Part shown: piece after piece, positions 1 to 9,312 of the stretch
Layout of the letters: each line of letters opens with the position of its first letter
Position numbering within the stretch: the stretch's first letter is position 1
Source of the DNA: Rickettsia typhi
Lineage (GTDB): Bacteria; Pseudomonadota; Alphaproteobacteria; Rickettsiales; UBA1997
Length of the DNA stretch: 40,369 nt
Assembly: GCA_945875925.1 (NCBI GenBank)
Contig: CAMCME010000010.1
Span: 1 to 40,369 of the forward strand
Direction of reading: 5' to 3'
The notes under the pieces: generated by a model
Told to the model about the DNA's origin: nothing
Databases searched by the model: none
What the model saw: only the letters and a program-made list of their open reading frames with translations
Made by a program: the position numbers and the translations under genes

Positions 1-40
1 ATAGAGAAATAGATGCCAAAATCGCCAATGTTTTTTTCAT
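1..40 (-). CDS. 5' end of a probable secreted protein gene, cut by the window edge
   Basis: An ATG at 40-38 on the minus strand opens a frame reading MKKTLAILASISL before the window ends. A Met-Lys-Lys start followed by a hydrophobic run is typical of a Sec signal peptide or lipoprotein signal. Only 13 codons are visible, so the product cannot be named. It would be transcribed away from tsaD's 3' end, on the same strand. Confidence 0.45.
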   Translation of the reverse strand, partial: MKKTLAILASISL

Positions 41-167
41 AACTTTAGATTTGAATTTAATATAAAATGAATGTTGTGGTGACCAGAGAAATCGAGGTCG
101 TGGCGCACTTAATCAGGGGATGAAAAAGAAATCAAGTTTTTAGGGTGATTGCACTAAAGAACTCAAA

Positions 168-251
168 CTGTCATCTCGAACTTTAGTCAGAGATCTCATT
201 ATTTTATCCGCCAAGACTCCTGAGATCTCTCACTAAAGTTCGAGATGACAG
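168..251. repeat. Palindromic element downstream of tsaD
   Basis: The arms begin CTGTCATCTCGAAC and end GTTCGAGATGACAG. Each arm holds a small variable segment (ACTTTAGT / ACTAAAGT) followed by the inner stem AGATCTC. It starts 13 nt downstream of the tsaD stop codon. A near-identical copy lies after glmS at 2990-3073. No T-run follows either side, so it is not a classical intrinsic terminator. A REP-like role at mRNA 3' ends is an inference. Confidence 0.85.
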
Positions 252-264
252 ATGTTGATTCAGA

Positions 265-1335
265 TTAAAATTCAGTTAAAGGCCAACGCGCTTTTGGTTT
301 GAAATCTAGACTATCAGTCATTCCGAGTTTTAGTCTTTCGATGCCGGTCCATGCGATCATGGCGGCGTTGTCGGTGCAAAGTTTTATTGGGGGCGTGATG
401 GTGGTGAGGTTTTTGGTTTCAGCCCAAGATTTTAGTTTTGAGAAGATGTGGCGGTTGGCGGCAACACCTCCAGCGATTACCAAGGTTTGGAGTTGGGAGA
501 TTTCGCCTACATTTTCAGAGTTCATCACATTTTCTAAGCGATTCAAAATAATGTCAGCGGCAGTTTTTTGGAAAGACGCGGCGATGTTGGCTTTGTCTTG
601 ATTAGAAAGTTTAGAAGCAGAAGTTGTGTGAGAAAATTCTTGGCCTGTAAGTTTTTCAATTTGCCTTCTAACTGCGGTTTTTAGGCCTGAAAAAGAGAAG
701 TCAAAAGGATGATCTTTGTTTTTAGTTCCATCAATTAAGGGTCTGGGAAATTTGAAGAAATTTTCATCACCTTCTAAAGCAAGTTTTTCAATAGCAGGGC
801 CTCCTGGATAAACAAGGCCAAGCATTTGCGCCACTTTGTCAAATGCTTCACCCAAAGCATCATCCATAGTTTCGCCAATTTTTTTGTAACTGCCAATGGC
901 TTTGGCAAGCAAGATTTGGCAATGTCCGCCAGAAACCAGCAGCAATAAATATGGAAATTGAACTTCGCTGGTCAGCCTTACAGTCAAAGCGTGAGCTTCT
1001 AAGTGATTCACCGCAATGAAAGGTTTTTTGTAAACTGAAGCCAAAGTTTTAGCCGCCATCACACCAACAATAACGCCGCCAATTAATCCCGGGCCAGCGG
1101 TTACGGCGAATGCATCTATTTCTTTTAACGAGAGATTAGCTTGTTCTAAAGATTGCGAAATTAATTTATCTAAAAGATCGGCGTGGCTGCGAGCGGCAAG
1201 CTCTGGCACAACTCCTCCATATTTTTCATGTAGAGCGATTTGAGAATTTATAACATGCGACAAGATGTTTTTTTGATCGTCAACAATTGCAACAGCGGTT
1301 TCATCGCAAGAGGTTTCAATTCCAAGGATTTTCAT
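265..1335 (-). CDS. tsaD: tRNA N6-adenosine threonylcarbamoyltransferase TsaD
   Basis: TsaD transfers threonylcarbamoyl from TC-AMP to A37 of ANN-decoding tRNAs (t6A), working in the cytoplasm with TsaB and TsaE. The 356-residue protein has the usual family length. It opens with the ASKHA-fold signature GIETSCDETAVA (residues 5-16). The metal-binding pair His111/His115 is in NHLEAH, VSGGH follows near residue 134, and DNAAMIAW near the C-terminus carries the last metal-binding Asp. The ATG start precedes the signature directly and is convincing. A palindromic element lies between it and dnaB upstream, and another lies just past its stop. Family assignment is secure; regulation is not visible. 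Confidence 0.97.
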   Translation of the reverse strand: MKILGIETSCDETAVAIVDDQKNILSHVINSQIALHEKYGGVVPELAARSHADLLDKLISQSLEQANLSLKEIDAFAVTAGPGLIGGVIVGVMAAKTLASVYKKPFIAVNHLEAHALTVRLTSEVQFPYLLLLVSGGHCQILLAKAIGSYKKIGETMDDALGEAFDKVAQMLGLVYPGGPAIEKLALEGDENFFKFPRPLIDGTKNKDHPFDFSFSGLKTAVRRQIEKLTGQEFSHTTSASKLSNQDKANIAASFQKTAADIILNRLENVMNSENVGEISQLQTLVIAGGVAANRHIFSKLKSWAETKNLTTITPPIKLCTDNAAMIAWTGIERLKLGMTDSLDFKPKARWPLTEF

Positions 1336-1377
1336 GGGTTGGTAATAAATGAGTAATCAAGTTGTATCTTATAAGCC

Positions 1378-1480
1378 CTGTCATCTCGAGTAAGTCCTGT
1401 CATCTCGAGCGAAAGCGAGAGATCTCTTGAAGATTTGCTGGATGAACTCATGAGATCTATCGCTTCGCTCGAGATGACAG
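1378..1480. repeat. Palindromic element with an extra partial arm, downstream of dnaB
   Basis: The full palindrome spans 1397-1480, from CTGTCATCTCGAGCG to CGCTCGAGATGACAG. The variable segment is AGCGAAAGCG, in place of the ACTTTAGT seen at 168 and 2990. A truncated extra copy of the left arm, CTGTCATCTCGAG, precedes it at about 1378-1390, suggesting a partial duplication. It lies 15 nt downstream of the dnaB stop codon. Confidence 0.85.
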
Positions 1481-1495
1481 GTTGGGGTTGCTAAT

Positions 1496-2941
1496 CTATT
1501 CGTAAACCACACCCGAACCTTGCGCCAAATCTTTGAAACGCGTGAATTGCGAATCGAAGAATAAACTCACACTTCCAACTGGGCCGTTTCTTTGTTTCGC
1601 GATAATTACATCAGCCACATGACTGATTTCTCTCATCTTGTGGCTCCACATTTCAAATTTCTCTTTGTCATTTTCTGCAGGCTTGGCTCTTTCATGGTAA
1701 TAGCTTTCGCGGTAAATAAAGGCCACCACATCGGCGTCTTGCTCAATTGATCCCGATTCACGAAGGTCAGAAAGTTGCGGTCTTTTATCTTCGCGTTGCT
1801 CAACGGCGCGCGATAGCTGCGACAAAGCCATCACAGGAATATTAAATTCCTTCGCAATTGCTTTTAAGCCTTGCGTAATTTCAGAAATTTCCTGCACACG
1901 ATTTTCATTAGAGCGCGAAGAGCTTCCGCGAACTAGCTGTAAATAATCAACTAACAAAAACGCTAAATTATGTTTTCTAACCAATCTTCTCGTGCGTGTT
2001 CTTAACGCTGCAATTGAAAGGGCTGGAGTGTCATCAATAAAAAATGGCATTTTAGAAATTTCAGCGCTGTCGCGGGCAATTGCTTCCCATTCCATTCCGT
2101 TAAGCTGACCAGTTCTAAATTGCGTAGCATTGATGCTAGTTTTCATAGAAAGAATTCTCGAAGAAAGCTGATCTGCCGACATTTCCAATGAGAAAAACCC
2201 AACAGCTCTTTTGTCTTTAGCTTCAAGAATATCTTTATTTAAAGCCTCGCAAGCGCTCACCGCAATATTTACCGCCAAAGCAGTTTTACCCATCGAAGGC
2301 CTGCCCGCCAAAATAATTAAATCTGATTGCTGCATGCCGCCTAAAGTTTTATCTAAATCGACAAATCCTGTAGAAACTCCGCTAATATGGCTGTCGCGAG
2401 TTTTGGCGATGTGAGCTTTTTTAAGAGTTTCGGTAAGAGAAACCGAGATATTCATAAAATCATTTTTGCCGCCTCCCGTTTCTGTAAGGTGGAAAAGCTT
2501 AGTTTCTGCGGCTTCAACTTGTTCTTCAGCGCTGGTTTTTTCTTCCACTTTATAAGCGCGAGAAACAATTTCTTCGCCAATCATCACCAATTCCCTCTTC
2601 AAAGATAAGTCGTAAATCAATCTGCCATAATCTGCGATGTCGATAATTGAAGATGCTGCGCCCAGAAGTGTTGAAAGGTAAAGCGCGCCGCCAACGGCTT
2701 TAATTGATTGGTCCGATTCGAAAAATTGTTTCAGGGTGATTTGGTTGGCAACAATGTTAACTTTTTCAATATTATGCTGAATTTGCTCATAGATTTTTTG
2801 ATGAGACGGCTCGTAAAAATGTTCGATTTTTAGAAACTCAGACACGCGATTTAGATATTCATTATTTAAAATGATGGTGCCTAAAACCGCTTGTTCGGCT
2901 TCAATGTTAAATAGTTCTTTTCTTATTTCTAAATCGCTCAT
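1496..2941 (-). CDS. dnaB: Replicative DNA helicase DnaB
   Basis: DnaB is the hexameric 5'-3' helicase that unwinds DNA at the replication fork and recruits primase. The 481-residue protein starts with the N-terminal helical domain (EQAVLGTIILNNEYL). The RecA-like C-terminal domain has Walker A GRPSMGKT at about 212-219, FFSLEMSADQLSSRIL, Walker B LLVDYLQLV at about 329-337, and the RESGSIEQDADVV motif. No intein is present, although dnaB often carries one. The start follows an upstream palindrome and has no strong Shine-Dalgarno, which is common in this window. Length and motif order are those of a complete, active helicase. Confidence 0.97.
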   Translation of the reverse strand: MSDLEIRKELFNIEAEQAVLGTIILNNEYLNRVSEFLKIEHFYEPSHQKIYEQIQHNIEKVNIVANQITLKQFFESDQSIKAVGGALYLSTLLGAASSIIDIADYGRLIYDLSLKRELVMIGEEIVSRAYKVEEKTSAEEQVEAAETKLFHLTETGGGKNDFMNISVSLTETLKKAHIAKTRDSHISGVSTGFVDLDKTLGGMQQSDLIILAGRPSMGKTALAVNIAVSACEALNKDILEAKDKRAVGFFSLEMSADQLSSRILSMKTSINATQFRTGQLNGMEWEAIARDSAEISKMPFFIDDTPALSIAALRTRTRRLVRKHNLAFLLVDYLQLVRGSSSRSNENRVQEISEITQGLKAIAKEFNIPVMALSQLSRAVEQREDKRPQLSDLRESGSIEQDADVVAFIYRESYYHERAKPAENDKEKFEMWSHKMREISHVADVIIAKQRNGPVGSVSLFFDSQFTRFKDLAQGSGVVYE

Positions 2942-2989
2942 TTTTTGTTTTATTGGGATTGGAATTCTTCTGTTTTTTTGTCTAAAAAG

Positions 2990-3073
2990 CTGTCATCTCG
3001 AACTTTAGTGAGAGATCTCATGATACTTAGTGCCGAAACTCATGAGATCTCTCACTAAAGTTCGAGATGACAG
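2990..3073. repeat. Palindromic element downstream of glmS
   Basis: It has the same arms and variable segment (ACTTTAGTG / CACTAAAGT) as the copy at 168-251, with a different central spacer. It begins 24 nt after the glmS stop codon and lies upstream of dnaB. The near-perfect arms suggest recent spread or gene conversion. Confidence 0.87.
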
Positions 3074-3097
3074 AGTTGATGAAAGGCTTGGTTTAAT

Positions 3098-4930
3098 CTA
3101 TTCCACCGTCACCGACTTCGCTAAATTTCTCGGCTGATCAACATCATTACCTTTAAAAAGTGCTACGAAATAAGATAAAAGTTGTGTTGGAATAACTGGC
3201 AAAAGTGCTTCTTGAATCATGCCGTCACATTCTGGAATTTCGATAACTCTTTTAGATAATTTTTTAAATTGAGTGATGCCTTTTTTATCAGAAATAAAAA
3301 TTATTTTGCCACCTCTAGCATTCACTTCTTGTGCATTTGAAACGGTTTTTTCGAATAAATTATTGTAAGGCGCAATTACAATTACTGGCATTTTTTTGTC
3401 AATCAAAGCAATCGTGCCATGTTTCAATTCTCCTGCCGCAATTCCTTGAGCATTGATGTAAGAAAGTTCACGAAGTTTTAACGCAGCTTCAAAAGAAGTA
3501 ATTTGAGAAATACCGCGACCAATGTAAAGCACATTTCTGGCGCGCACCAAAGAGCGGGCAATTTTTTTGATATTTTTAATCTCTTTTTCTTCCAGCATCA
3601 GCGACATTTTAGCACCACTTTCTGCCAATTGGTGAATCAATTTAGCTTTTTGTTCAGCGTTAATTTTGCCTTTAATGAAGCCAAGTTCGATGGCAAAAAG
3701 TGATAAAACTGCAACTTGCGCAGTGTAAGCTTTAGTTGAAGCCACACCAATTTCAGGCCCAGCTATAGTTCTGATCACAGCGTCAGAAAGTTGCGCCATG
3801 CTGCTGTGAGCAACATTTACAATTGAGAGAATTTTTTGATCTTTTTCTTTAGCATATTTTAGCGCGGCGATGGTGTCGGCGGTTTCTCCTGATTGCGAAA
3901 TAAAAACCATTAAATTGTCACTGCGGAATGGATGCGAGCGATAACGAAATTCAGAAGCAATATCAACTTCAACTTCAATAGCGGCCAAATCTTCGATTAA
4001 ATATTTTGCGCATGATGCCGCATAATAAGAAGTTCCGCAGGCAACAATAGTAATTTTATTGATCTTTTTTAGATCGAAAGAAAAGTTTGGTAAATGCGTA
4101 GAATTATCACTTAAATTAACATAAGCCTGTATTGTTTCTTCCAAAACTCTTGGCTGTTCGTAAATTTCTTTAAGCATAAAATGCGCAAAGCCATCTTTAG
4201 AAATTTTGTTTTTCTGGCTTTCCATTTTTTTCGGTTTTCTTTTTACAGCATTGCCTTTGGCGTCAAAAATTTCGTAAGTTTTCGAAGTGATCAAACCAAA
4301 TTCTCCATCTTCTAAAGCAATCATTTTATCACCGTGACTGCTTACTGCGTAATAATCAGAAGCTACATAATTTTCGTCTTCTCCTATTACTAAAATTAAC
4401 GGAGAACCTTTTTTAGCAAAGGCAATTACATCTTCTTTGCCTTTAAAAATAACGGCTAAAGCGTAAGTTCCATGAATTTCGGCAGCGGCCAAAGTTAGAG
4501 ATTTTTTGATGTCACCTGTTTTTTTGTAATGATATTCAATCAAATGTGGCACAACTTCGGTGTCGGTTTGGCTTAAAAATTGCACGCCATTTTTTTGTAA
4601 TTTTTCTTTCAATTCTTGGTAATTTTCAACAATACCATTATGCACCACACAAACTTCTCCTGAAGCGTGAGGATGAGAATTTTCTTTGCTTGGTCTGCCG
4701 TGAGTTGCCCATCTAGTATGGCCAATTGCGATATTTGATTTTAGCGGGTTTTCTTGCAAAGCCGCTTCTAGCTTAGCAATTTTACCTTCTTCTTTAACCG
4801 TCTTAAAAGCATTATTTTCAACCACGGCAATGCCAGCTGAATCATATCCGCGATATTCCAATTTCTTCAAACCATCAAGAACCCTTGGGACAATATTTTT
4901 ATTACTTACAACACCAACAATTCCGCACAT
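3098..4930 (-). CDS. glmS: Glutamine-fructose-6-phosphate aminotransferase (isomerizing) GlmS
   Basis: GlmS makes glucosamine-6-phosphate from fructose-6-phosphate and glutamine, the entry step to UDP-GlcNAc, peptidoglycan and lipid A. The 610-residue protein begins MCGIVGVV, exposing the catalytic Cys1 of the class II glutaminase domain after Met removal. HTRWATHGRPSKENSHPH follows. Two SIS sugar-isomerase domains follow (about 290-420 and 460-595; VACGTSYYA, SQSGETADT), and the C-terminus DQPRNLAKSVTVE is canonical. It is divergent from the cell-wall amidase gene. No glmS ribozyme is recognisable in the 348-nt upstream gap. Confidence 0.97.
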   Translation of the reverse strand: MCGIVGVVSNKNIVPRVLDGLKKLEYRGYDSAGIAVVENNAFKTVKEEGKIAKLEAALQENPLKSNIAIGHTRWATHGRPSKENSHPHASGEVCVVHNGIVENYQELKEKLQKNGVQFLSQTDTEVVPHLIEYHYKKTGDIKKSLTLAAAEIHGTYALAVIFKGKEDVIAFAKKGSPLILVIGEDENYVASDYYAVSSHGDKMIALEDGEFGLITSKTYEIFDAKGNAVKRKPKKMESQKNKISKDGFAHFMLKEIYEQPRVLEETIQAYVNLSDNSTHLPNFSFDLKKINKITIVACGTSYYAASCAKYLIEDLAAIEVEVDIASEFRYRSHPFRSDNLMVFISQSGETADTIAALKYAKEKDQKILSIVNVAHSSMAQLSDAVIRTIAGPEIGVASTKAYTAQVAVLSLFAIELGFIKGKINAEQKAKLIHQLAESGAKMSLMLEEKEIKNIKKIARSLVRARNVLYIGRGISQITSFEAALKLRELSYINAQGIAAGELKHGTIALIDKKMPVIVIAPYNNLFEKTVSNAQEVNARGGKIIFISDKKGITQFKKLSKRVIEIPECDGMIQEALLPVIPTQLLSYFVALFKGNDVDQPRNLAKSVTVE

Positions 4931-5278
4931 TTTTTAAGAGAATTTTATTAAGATGAATTTAGCTGCAAAAGTTTAGCAATCTAACTTGGATGAAGTGAAC
5001 AATGGTAAGAAGCGATGCACATAAGTAAATTGTAATTTTTTGAAATCTTTAAAAAACTTCGCTGAATAAAAGCAATTTCTAAAATTTTAATTCTGCTGAA
5101 TTTGAGTGTTTTTGAAAAAAATCAGATGGTTAAAATTATTTAAGAATATCAAAAAAATAAGTTACCAAAGAAATTGATCTGAGGTTTTAGCTGACTTTTT
5201 TAAAACCCCCAAATATAAGATTTCTCAAGATTTATTTTTAAAAAACCTCTCCTCTTAAATTAGAGGATTTTCCAAAAA
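4931..5278. other. Divergent intergenic region between glmS and the amidase gene
   Basis: The gap holds no convincing ORF or tRNA. It is very AT-rich. It must contain the glmS promoter on the minus strand, which I could not pick out, and a candidate plus-strand promoter at 5191-5219. A small hairpin (CCTCT-TAAATT-AGAGG) at about 5254-5268 sits just before the amidase start and overlaps the only purine-rich stretch that could act as its ribosome binding site. Confidence 0.5.
5191..5219 (+). promoter_or_regulatory. Candidate sigma-70 promoter for the amidase gene
   Basis: CTGACT (-35, 5191-5196) and TATAAG (-10, 5214-5219) are separated by 17 nt. The predicted transcript would start near 5226 and carry a leader of about 50 nt. 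This is pattern matching in AT-rich DNA, so chance matches are expected. Confidence 0.4.
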
Positions 5279-6655
5279 ATGCAGAAATACAATTCTTTTA
5301 AAACTATCAAAAAACAATTTTTTGTTTTTGCTTCTATAAGAAATATAAGGCTTGCTGCGTCTTGCGGCATTTTTGATATTTTAAAAATTTCTTTATTATT
5401 AAGTCTTTTTTCAAGCGAAGTTTGTGCTGCTGCAAATTCTTTGGCTTCTGAAAATACTTCTAAAATTTTAGTCAAAAAAATTGAATTTTCGCCAAAAAAT
5501 AATTTGGAAATTTCAGTTTCTGACAAAGCCAATTTTAAAATTTTTACTTTAGCCGATCCAGATCGCTTGGTGATCGACATTGAAAATGCCGCTTTTGAAA
5601 AAGAAGATTATAAACCAACTTTACCTTATTTTATCTCGTCATTTAGAAGTCGAATTGATCAAAAAAATTCTTTAAGAATTGTTTTTGATGCCAATCAAAA
5701 AATGAATATTGAGAAAACAAGTTTTCACAAAATTAAGAATAATGAAGCGAGAAAAATTACTGCGCAATTTTCTATTTTAAAGCCAGAAAGTGAACAATTT
5801 GTAAGACCAAAAGCGCAAGATTCTATTAAAGAAACTCCTGTGTTTAGTAAAGAAACAGTAACAAAAACTCCTGCAACCACTGGTGATGTTGAACCATTAA
5901 AATATGTAATTACTAAAGATGCTTCTGGCCTTGATAAAAATCTTGGAACAAAAGCTAACAAATTACCAAAAAGAGTTATTGTGATTGATGCTGGACATGG
6001 TGGAAAAGATCCCGGAACTATTGGCGATTATGCCCAAACTAAGGAAAAAAATATTACTTTATCTTATTCCAAAGAGCTGAAAAAAAAATTGGATAATGAT
6101 GGTTTATATAAAGTTTTTCTAACTCGCGATCAGGATTTTTTTATTCCACTGCGCAAAAGAGTTGAGAAAGCGCGCAATTTAAAGGCCGATTTATTTATTT
6201 CTATCCACGCCAATTCAATTGCCGATAGTTCTACTTCAGGATTTTCAATTTATACTTTGTCTGAAAAATCTTCAGATAAACAGGCCGAATTATTAGCCCA
6301 AAAAGAAAATAGAGCCGATATAATTGCTGGCGCAAATTTCGCTGGAGCTAGTCCAGATGTGATGAAAACCTTGATTGATTTATCACAAAGAGAAAGCAAA
6401 AACAGTTCTTCAAAATTTGCTAATATTGCAATTAGATCGATTAAAAATTCTGAAATTCAAACTCTACAAAATACTCACAGATTTGCTGGATTTGCGGTTT
6501 TAACCGCCCCAGATATGGCTTCGGTTTTAATTGAACTTGGGTATTTATCGAATAAAGAGGAAGAAGAAGATTTGAATAGTCTGACTTATAAGAGAAAATT
6601 AGTTGCGAGTATTGCAGGTGCGATTGATGAATATTTTGCTAAGATGAAGAATTAA
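5279..6655 (+). CDS. amiC: N-acetylmuramoyl-L-alanine amidase, AMIN plus Amidase_3
   Basis: This periplasmic zinc amidase removes stem peptides from peptidoglycan during septum splitting. The 458-residue protein has a long N-terminal stretch with a hydrophobic segment (ILKISLLLSLF, then VCAAA), read as a signal peptide. An AMIN-like domain (about 60-150, KIFTLADPDRLVIDIENAAF) and a variable linker follow. The Amidase_3 domain starts near 230: VIDAGHGGKDPG (Zn His), KEKNITLS (Zn Glu), LFISIHANS (Zn His) and VLIELGYLSNKEE (catalytic Glu). All key residues are present. The n-region of the signal is unusually long, so the true start may be further in. It precedes the PBP1A gene, consistent with a wall-synthesis pair. 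AmiC rather than AmiA/B is inferred from the AMIN domain. Confidence 0.92.
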   Translation: MQKYNSFKTIKKQFFVFASIRNIRLAASCGIFDILKISLLLSLFSSEVCAAANSLASENTSKILVKKIEFSPKNNLEISVSDKANFKIFTLADPDRLVIDIENAAFEKEDYKPTLPYFISSFRSRIDQKNSLRIVFDANQKMNIEKTSFHKIKNNEARKITAQFSILKPESEQFVRPKAQDSIKETPVFSKETVTKTPATTGDVEPLKYVITKDASGLDKNLGTKANKLPKRVIVIDAGHGGKDPGTIGDYAQTKEKNITLSYSKELKKKLDNDGLYKVFLTRDQDFFIPLRKRVEKARNLKADLFISIHANSIADSSTSGFSIYTLSEKSSDKQAELLAQKENRADIIAGANFAGASPDVMKTLIDLSQRESKNSSSKFANIAIRSIKNSEIQTLQNTHRFAGFAVLTAPDMASVLIELGYLSNKEEEEDLNSLTYKRKLVASIAGAIDEYFAKMKN

Positions 6656-6657
6656 GA

Positions 6658-6704
6658 GAAGCCCTCTTTGACAATTGCTTTAGCAATTTTCAAAAGAGGC
6701 TTTA
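6658..6704. repeat. Imperfect inverted repeat after the amidase gene
   Basis: AAGCCCTCTTTGACAATTGC and the matching GCAATTTTCAAAAGAGGCTTT flank a TTTA loop, giving a long stem 2 nt after the stop codon. The left arm resembles the arm at 19857 (AAGCCCTCTTTGA). An A-run rather than a T-run follows, so it is a weak candidate for factor-independent termination. It fits the pattern of palindromes at gene 3' ends. Confidence 0.6.
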
Positions 6705-6716
6705 AAAAAGATTCGA

Positions 6717-6746
6717 TTGACTTGCGGCAGCGCTAAATTTAATAAT
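6717..6746 (+). promoter_or_regulatory. Candidate sigma-70 promoter for the PBP1A gene
   Basis: TTGACT (-35, 6717-6722), an 18-nt spacer and AATAAT (-10, 6741-6746) lie 51 nt upstream of the PBP1A ATG and just past the inverted repeat that ends the amidase gene. The match is good, but it has not been scored against background. Confidence 0.45.
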
Positions 6747-6797
6747 TCCTTCCTCAAATCAACTCTTCCACCTGCCATTTTTGCATCAAAATAAAAT

Positions 6798-9221
6798 ATG
6801 AAAAGAACCTTAAATACCTTATTTGCAGCGCTAATTCTTTTAGCTTTAATTTCGACTGCTTTTGGATTTTTTATTTTTAAGAAATATAGCGAAAATCTGC
6901 CTGATTATGAGCAGTTAAAAGATTATAGCCCCATTGTAACAACTAGACTTTACGCAGCTGATGGCTCTTTGGTGAATGAATTTTCTAAGGAAAAAAGAGT
7001 TTTTGTTCCAATCACTGCAATTCCGAAACACTTAATAAATGCTTTCTTAGCAGCAGAAGACGCCAATTTCTATAAACATTCTGGCATCGATCCTTTCGCA
7101 ATTTTCCGCACTTCTATTCAAAATGTTTTGTCACTAATGAAAGGTGACCAAGTAGTTGGCGGGGCTTCTACAATAACACAACAGGTGGTTAAAAACTTCC
7201 TATTAAACAACGAAAGAACTCTGCAAAGAAAAGTTAAGGAAGCGATTTTAGCTTTCAGAATGAGTAAATCTTTCACTAAAGATCAAATTTTAGAACTTTA
7301 TTTGAACCAAATTTATCTAGGATCTGGCTCTTACGGCGTGGCGGTTGCAGCAGAAGCTTATTTCGATAAACCAATTGACGAATTAACCATTGAAGAGTAT
7401 GCGCTTTTAGCAACTTTGCCTAAAGCTCCTTCAACTTTGGATCCTAGAAAAAACATGGAAAAATCTAAAATCAGAAGAGATTGGGTAATTGGTCGTATGG
7501 TAATTGAAGGTTTTATTACCAAGGAAGAAGGTGATGCAGCAATGGAAAAACCAATTGTTCTTAAACAAAAAGTTGTGGGCAATATTAATAAAGCTGAATT
7601 CTTTTCTGATAGTGTGAAAAAAGAATTAACAACTCTTTATGGCTCAGATAATGTGTTTGAAGAAGGAATTGTGGTGAGAACTACACTTGACACTAATTTA
7701 CAAAAAATTGCTTCCAAGGCCTTAGAAGACGGAATTGAGAAATATGATTTAAAACATGGTTATCGTGGCCCAATAAAAAAAATTGATCCAGCTGGAAAAT
7801 GGCAAGAAGAACTCACTAAACTTGATATTAAAAAAACCTACAAAGACTCTTGGATGAAGGCTGTAGTAATTTCTTTATCAAAAGATTCTGCTACAATTGG
7901 TGCGGAAAATGGCGAGATTAGCTTGGTTGAATTGGCCACATCAAAATGGGCTAAGAAATATATCAGCATTGATCGTACTGGACCAGCTGTTAAAAAAATC
8001 ACCGATGTCTTTACAGTTGGAGATGTGATTTTGGTTGAGAAAGCTCCTAAAGGCGAATCTTACTTACTTCGTCAAATTCCTGAAGTTAACGGCGCTTTTG
8101 TGGCGATTGATCCTCACACTGGCAGAGTTTTGGCAATGATGGGTGGATATGTTGATGCGCCAAATCAATTTAACCGTGCCATTCAAGCGATGCGCCAACC
8201 CGGATCAACTTTAAAAACTTTTGGTTATATTGCAGCTCTTGAAAATGGCATGACGCCAGCAACTGTAATTATGGATGAAGAAATTACTCTGAATCAAGGC
8301 TCGGGGCTTCCTCCTTACAAACCTTCAAACTATTCTGGCCAATTTTACGGCCCAACTACTTTAAGAACTGGTTTAGAAACATCGCGAAATGTTACTACTG
8401 TAAGAATGGCTGACCAAATTGGTTTGGATAAAGTTGTGGATGTGGTGAAAAGATTTGGGGTGAATGATAATCCGCAAAAAATCTATTCATTAATTTTAGG
8501 TTCCACCGAAACCAGCTTGATGCGCGTGGTTACTGCTTACGCCATGATGGTGAATGGTGGAAATAAAATTACACCATCGATGATTGAGAAAATTCAAGAT
8601 CGAAATGGTAAAACTATTTATCGCCGCGATAACCGAGTTTGTACAGGTTGTGTGATTAAAATTGCAACCAACAGTAATGATTTACTAATGCCATATTTAT
8701 CTGAAAATAGAGAACAAGTGACCGATTCAGCAACCGCTTATCAAATCACTTCAATGCTGCAAGGCGTTGTTGATAGAGGAACTGCTGGTCGTGCTAAAGC
8801 GATTGGCAGAATTGTGGCTGGTAAAACTGGTACAACTAATAGCTCTTACGACTCTTGGTTTGTAGGATTTTCACCAGATTTGGTTGCGGGCGTTTATGTT
8901 GGTTTTGATATGCCAAAAAGCTTGGGTTCTGATGAAACAGGTGCTTCGGTGGCTTTACCAATCTTTATCGATTTTATGAAACAAGCTTTGAAAGACACAC
9001 CTTCAATGCCTTTCCGCGTGCCTAGCTCGGTGAAATTTGTAAAAATTGATCGCAATACTGGAAAATTCCCAACTGACGAAACTCCAAAAGATAGAGTGTT
9101 TTTTGAGGCTTTGAAGCTTACTGATTCTATCGATAGCACTGATTCGGAAGAAGAAGTTAGCGAGGATGAATTTCAAGATAAATCTTCGGTTACTGATCAG
9201 GATCCAATTGGGATTTATTAG
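6798..9221 (+). CDS. mrcA: Penicillin-binding protein 1A, bifunctional transglycosylase/transpeptidase
   Basis: This enzyme polymerises lipid II into glycan strands and cross-links them at the inner membrane. Residues 7-30 form the single N-terminal membrane anchor. The GT51 domain has FLAAEDANFYKHSGID, GGASTITQQVVKNF and LELYLNQIYLGSGSYG. The transpeptidase domain has the nucleophile motif GSTLK near residue 468, TSRNVTT as SxN, and GKTGTTN near 675. An OB-like PCB_OB segment lies between the two. The 807 residues and the intact motifs indicate an active class A PBP, so the organism makes peptidoglycan. The C-terminal tail is acidic (DSTDSEEEVSEDEFQD). It follows the amidase gene on the same strand. 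Confidence 0.96.
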   Translation: MKRTLNTLFAALILLALISTAFGFFIFKKYSENLPDYEQLKDYSPIVTTRLYAADGSLVNEFSKEKRVFVPITAIPKHLINAFLAAEDANFYKHSGIDPFAIFRTSIQNVLSLMKGDQVVGGASTITQQVVKNFLLNNERTLQRKVKEAILAFRMSKSFTKDQILELYLNQIYLGSGSYGVAVAAEAYFDKPIDELTIEEYALLATLPKAPSTLDPRKNMEKSKIRRDWVIGRMVIEGFITKEEGDAAMEKPIVLKQKVVGNINKAEFFSDSVKKELTTLYGSDNVFEEGIVVRTTLDTNLQKIASKALEDGIEKYDLKHGYRGPIKKIDPAGKWQEELTKLDIKKTYKDSWMKAVVISLSKDSATIGAENGEISLVELATSKWAKKYISIDRTGPAVKKITDVFTVGDVILVEKAPKGESYLLRQIPEVNGAFVAIDPHTGRVLAMMGGYVDAPNQFNRAIQAMRQPGSTLKTFGYIAALENGMTPATVIMDEEITLNQGSGLPPYKPSNYSGQFYGPTTLRTGLETSRNVTTVRMADQIGLDKVVDVVKRFGVNDNPQKIYSLILGSTETSLMRVVTAYAMMVNGGNKITPSMIEKIQDRNGKTIYRRDNRVCTGCVIKIATNSNDLLMPYLSENREQVTDSATAYQITSMLQGVVDRGTAGRAKAIGRIVAGKTGTTNSSYDSWFVGFSPDLVAGVYVGFDMPKSLGSDETGASVALPIFIDFMKQALKDTPSMPFRVPSSVKFVKIDRNTGKFPTDETPKDRVFFEALKLTDSIDSTDSEEEVSEDEFQDKSSVTDQDPIGIY

Positions 9222-9244
9222 GTTCTTTAATGCATGTAGATAAA

Positions 9245-9285
9245 CTCGTGGCCCAAGCGGAGTCGAAACCACCAGTTTTGTATAC
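9245..9285. repeat. Decayed palindrome fragment after the PBP1A gene
   Basis: The stretch contains AAGCGGAGTCGAAACCACCAG, which matches the reverse complement of one arm of the palindrome at 39004-39119 (GGTTTCGACTCCGCT). Only one recognisable arm is left. It lies about 23 nt after the PBP1A stop codon, the same relative position as the intact elements. Confidence 0.45.
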
Positions 9286-9312
9286 TCAACCAAAGTTATG
9301 ATTGTCAAATAA

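Noticed and set aside
4931..5278. glmS ribozyme or tRNA in the glmS upstream region
   Set aside because: No conserved core of either was found; the glmS ribozyme is mainly a Gram-positive feature.
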